Source: Larix sibirica (lineage: Eukaryota; Streptophyta; Pinopsida; Pinales; Pinaceae). From it: a stretch of DNA of 10,638 nt. The stretch is from NCBI GenBank assembly GCA_004151065.3, contig NWUY0300114248.1, positions 2,759 through 13,396 on the forward strand. The letters run 5' to 3'. Every line of letters begins with the position of its first letter. The first letter of the stretch is position 1. Below are positions 8,279-10,638 of the stretch, piece by piece. The translations under genes were made by a program, and so were the position numbers. The notes under the pieces are model-generated. The model worked only from the letters and a program-made list of their open reading frames with translations, ran no database searches and was not told the DNA's origin.

Positions 8279-9040
8279 GAGCAGTATAGATGGGAAGGGG
8301 CAAATAATGTGGATGAACAAAAGCTTATGAGAATAGAGACATGGAAGCTCTTGCAATCATTAGTATGGTAAGCACAAATGAAATTATACATGCTCAGCAA
8401 GATGCAAAGACTTCTCAAAAGGCTTGGGATACAATGAAAGCTTTGCAGAAGACTTCTCTAATTAAGCCCAAGTTCTCTATTTGAGAAAAATGTATAGTTC
8501 GAAGGTGATTCAATCACATATTATCTTACTAAACCCCAAAATGTAAGAGATCAATTTATTGTAGCGGGTGAAAAGATAGAGAGCAAGGATTTTGTTTCTA
8601 CAAACCTGAGTAGTTTTTTCTCAATCATTTCAAGTGCGTGTAACAAGTCTTAGCTCATCAATGGGAACTATTCCTTTGACATTTGATGAGCTAGGAGGAT
8701 TGCTTTTGCAAAAAGAACAAAGAAATAAGCACTTCTACAATGAATGCCAGTAAGAGCATGTGGTTACGATAAATCATAATGCAAAGGAAGGCAAAGTTTT
8801 GACAAGCAAAAGTACTAGAGGGCAAGCCAAAACAATGTGATTTCAAGCATGAAGCTTTAAAGAAGTGTAATACCACCCAAGGTAACAAAGGCGGGGGTTG
8901 TTATTGTGGAAAACTTAGTCACTGTGAAAAGGATTATAGGAAAAAGAAGTATGATTTTTCTCCTTCAAAGCATAAAAGGAATCAAGGAAAATGAGCATGA
9001 TAACAATAGTGATAGTGAAATGTTAGATTTTCGGGTTACT
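8279..9040 (+). pseudogene. Decayed Ty1/copia-type gag relic
   Basis: Pieces of a copia-class Gag (UBN2-type) protein lie in order but in shifting frames. They are VDEQKL at 8309-8326; MEALAIISM...AWDTMKAL at 8341-8481 closed by TGA at 8482; GDSITYYLTK...VAGEKIESKDFVST at 8504-8624 after an internal TAG; and SLSSSMGTIPLTFDELGGLL within 8625-8750 closed by TAA. A zinc-knuckle remnant at 8899-8937 follows. The knuckle reads CYCGKLSHCEKDY, with one residue missing between the first two Cys and Tyr in place of the last Cys, so it should not fold as CX2CX4HX4C. A basic KKK tail and an acidic Ser/Asp stretch follow to about 9036. I saw no protease, integrase or reverse transcriptase after it, so the element is internally deleted and dead. 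It sits in the same orientation as the host gene. Confidence 0.85.
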
Positions 9041-9580
9041 TCAAAAGTATTTACACCATGTTTGGGGGCACTTGTTGAGATTTGGGATACATGGTGTATG
9101 TTCAGCCCCTGGATAGTCTGAGATAGATTGTAGCATGATAGATGGTCCGCAATGGACATGCACAATTGAGATTGCTTGCTTAGTGGATGCTTGACCTTAG
9201 GATGGTGTTGGCTTGGTGTTCTCCCTTAGGTGTTGGAGTTCTCTTGTTTGATTTGTGGACGCGCTTCATGATGACCACATGGAGGAACCACTTGCTTGGC
9301 GAGCACCCTACCTGAGATGAGTATTTTGCATCATTAACGAGGGCATCTAGCCCTAGATGGCATGTGGCAACGTGGATTCTTGTTTGGAGAATTGGAGATG
9401 GCTCGAGGATACCTAGGGATTTGATAGTGTTCTTGTAGGGGGTAGTTGACCCAATGGAGTATATTGCTTAAGAGTATCGATGGAGTCTGTGGAGGCTTGT
9501 GATGGAGGCATCTAGACTTACCTTATGTAGCTATATGATCTTGGAGCCCTTATTGTGTGCTACATCACTCTGGAGCATGA

Positions 9581-9586
9581 CACGTG
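9581..9586 (+). promoter_or_regulatory. G-box CACGTG in the LTR-like block
   Basis: A perfect CACGTG palindrome within GACACGTGTA, about 110 bp upstream of the TATA box. G-boxes bind bZIP and bHLH factors in plants. Its activity here is inferred from position only. Confidence 0.4.
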
Positions 9587-9691
9587 TACTTTAAAGTGGA
9601 TGCCTCACTTGTGTTGGCCTACAAGTGCTCACTAGAGGCTGCTTGTAAGGGCTTCTGTCCACATAGTATTGTTGGCCTCCCTTACCTCTCA

Positions 9692-9700
9692 TATAAATAG
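9692..9700 (+). promoter_or_regulatory. TATA box of the LTR-like block
   Basis: TATAAATAG followed by purine-rich AGGAAGGAGAGAG is a textbook plant TATA box. It predicts a start near 9722-9726. A transcript from here would run in sense orientation through intron 2 of the host gene. Confidence 0.55.
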
Positions 9701-9763
9701 AGGAAGGAGAGAGTCTTTCCATTCATATCATCATTTGTAACTTAGCTTCTGGGAAGAAGTCAT

Positions 9764-10010
9764 TAGGGTTTCTTCATGAAACCTAGGTGGAGATATGAAA
9801 TCTAGAGGGGATGTCTTCATGCGGAGTTTTCTCTTGTGACTAAGGTTTTCTTTTGAGGAGGAGATGTTGGAGATTATCTTGGCTCTCTCTCCCTTGGATC
9901 TTCACTTGTACTTTTTATCTCTCTCTCTCTTAAGGCATTGGGGTTTCTTGGAGTTCTAGGGTTAAGGTTTACTCCTTGGAGATTGGAGATTAGGGTTTTG
10001 CGAGAAACCC
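9764..10010 (+). repeat. Telo-box hairpins and CT microsatellite in the LTR-like leader
   Basis: TAGGGTTTC-TTCAT-GAAACCTA (9764-9785) and GGGTTT-TGCGAG-AAACCC (9993-10010) are two small hairpins built on the telo-box word AGGGTTT. A third related word (TAGGGTTAAGG) lies at about 9958. A (TC)n run occupies 9918-9930. All fall downstream of the predicted start, so they would be in the RNA leader. Confidence 0.6.
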
Positions 10011-10326
10011 TTGGGTGGATTTGTGAAGAAGAAGAGAGGAGGAGGACGACTTGCCTTGGAGTTGTGCTGGAAGGATTCTTGTACGTGTATCTTCATGGTT
10101 GAGATAGGGTGTGATGATTTACCCTAGCTAGGGCTTTTTGGATAGTTGAAGTTTTTGTACTAGCCTTGAGAGAAGGCTATGGTATGTACTTGTACTTCAT
10201 CTTGAGCTAATAAGTGAAGTTTCCATCCGTTCATATATTGTGCAATTTCCATATTTGAATTTCAACTATATATGTTCATTATGCATTGCAATTTACAATT
10301 GTATGTCTTGTTGATTTGACATAAGT

Positions 10327-10355
10327 AAAGGGGCAAATTGTTAAGTATATTAACA
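10327..10355 (+). other. Second PPT-like word and 6-bp inverted repeat
   Basis: AAAGGGG (10327-10333) followed by CAAAT and then TGTTAA-GTATA-TTAACA (10339-10355) again resembles a polypurine tract joined to an LTR opening. It may mark the true 3' LTR of the gag relic, with the 9073-10233 block being a separate insertion, or it may be chance. Confidence 0.25.
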
Positions 10356-10370
10356 TCTAATGAAGAATAT

Positions 10371-10569
10371 AAGGGGCTGATTTTATTGTTGTTATACTGA
10401 TTTAAAAGTACATTTGTAGATTTGGTTATTGGTAGAAGGGGCTGAAACTTATCTTTGTTTGTTATCTTTTCTCCTTGAATTGTTGTTAAGTTTGGGGCTG
10501 CTAGAAGTGAATTATTGTGATCTTAATGCTGTTGTTTCATATTTTAATTTACAATAGTCCCAAGGCTGA
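10371..10569 (+). repeat. Dispersed AAGGGGCTGA words
   Basis: AAGGGGCTGA occurs exactly at 10371-10380 and 10436-10445, with related GGGGCTG at 10494-10500 and AAGGCTGA at 10562-10569. Spacing is 58 to 70 bp, suggesting a decayed tandem array. The rest of 10234-10638 holds nothing else I can name. Confidence 0.5.
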
Positions 10570-10638
10570 AAATTCTAGGGCTAAGATCCAAGAAATTTTT
10601 TTGGAAGAAAGTGAAATTTCAGTTTTGCATTAATTGTC

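Larger units (their letters stand above)
9073..10233 (+). mobile_element. LTR-like block (putative 3' LTR of a copia-type relic)
   Basis: A G-rich word (GGGGGCACT, 9064-9072) resembling a polypurine tract is followed by TGTTGAGATTTGGG at 9073, a typical copia LTR opening. The block is denser in GC than its flanks. It carries a CACGTG G-box at 9581, a TATAAATAG box at 9692 and a poly(A)-like AATAAG at 10209, and a possible CA end at 10232-10233. This is the order expected for U3, R and U5. It follows the gag relic in the same orientation, so gag plus 3' LTR with pol deleted is the simplest model. I found no matching 5' LTR before gag and no target-site duplication, so the ends are approximate. 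It could also be an unrelated solo LTR. Confidence 0.5.
7199..10638 (+). other. Intron 2 of the SNF2 gene, 5' part (open at window end)
   Basis: From 7199 to the end I find no exon that encodes the Walker A motif GLGKT or later SNF2 motifs on the + strand, so the intron exceeds 3.4 kb. Very long introns loaded with transposon relics are typical of conifers. The interval holds a degenerate tandem repeat, a copia gag relic and an LTR-like block, all described separately. The stretch 7200-7640 is otherwise featureless apart from a 10-bp direct repeat GAGTTAGAGG at 7471-7480 and 7510-7519. Confidence 0.6.

Noticed and set aside
8290-8307. ATGGGAAGGGGCAAATAA after an AG, reading M-G-R-G-K then stop, as the missing MGLGKT exon
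   Set aside because: Leu is replaced by Arg, a stop follows Lys at once, no TLQAI-like continuation exists in any frame, and the site lies inside the copia gag relic. It is a coincidence.
8092-8418. 108-codon minus-strand frame
   Set aside because: Its start is antisense to the clear gag segment at 8341-8418 and its remainder crosses non-coding intron; no domain is recognisable.

Overview
The window looks like nuclear DNA of a seed plant, most likely a gymnosperm with a large genome such as a conifer. The reasons are mostly AT-rich, gene-poor sequence with many short decayed repeats, a decayed Ty1/copia-type retroelement, one plant-type gene start with a CT-rich leader, and a first large intron that does not close within 3.4 kb. 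The species is inferred, not read directly. No bacterial operons, rRNA, tRNA or CRISPR arrays were seen.

Layout. Positions 1 to about 6200 are non-genic. They hold stop-ridden DNA, two single-N ambiguities (611 and 3714), a 19-bp tandem duplication (3289-3326), an AT-rich foldback cluster (3394-3787), a 32-bp tandem repeat (4437-4510), one weak unassigned reading frame (4792-5058) and a patch of short direct repeats (5248-5579). From about 6300 the sequence becomes richer in CpG and leads into a promoter and leader region with a TATA-like box, a CT-rich tract and two small upstream start codons.

The only convincing gene starts at 6691 on the + strand. Exon 1 (6691-6910) encodes the N-terminus of a SNF2-family chromatin remodelling ATPase that I assign to the CHR10/ALC1 (CHD1L-like) group, ending just before the Walker A loop. 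Intron 1 (6911-7190) carries a nearly perfect 85-bp tandem duplication. The best continuation is an 8-nt microexon (7191-7198) that restores Gly-Asp-Glu in frame. A phase-0 exon starting with Met-Gly-Leu-Gly-Lys-Thr is expected next but is not in the window, so intron 2 must run past the end.

Intron 2 (7199 onward) contains an 86-102 bp degenerate tandem repeat studded with 5' splice-site-like GTAAG motifs, a frameshifted copia gag relic (about 8279-9040), and an LTR-like block (about 9073-10233) with a G-box, a TATA box, telo-box hairpins and a poly(A)-like signal, all in the same orientation as the host gene. No new multi-gene system is present. The most interesting points are the microexon, the recent intron duplication, the decoy-donor repeat and a probable assembly artefact at 3714.
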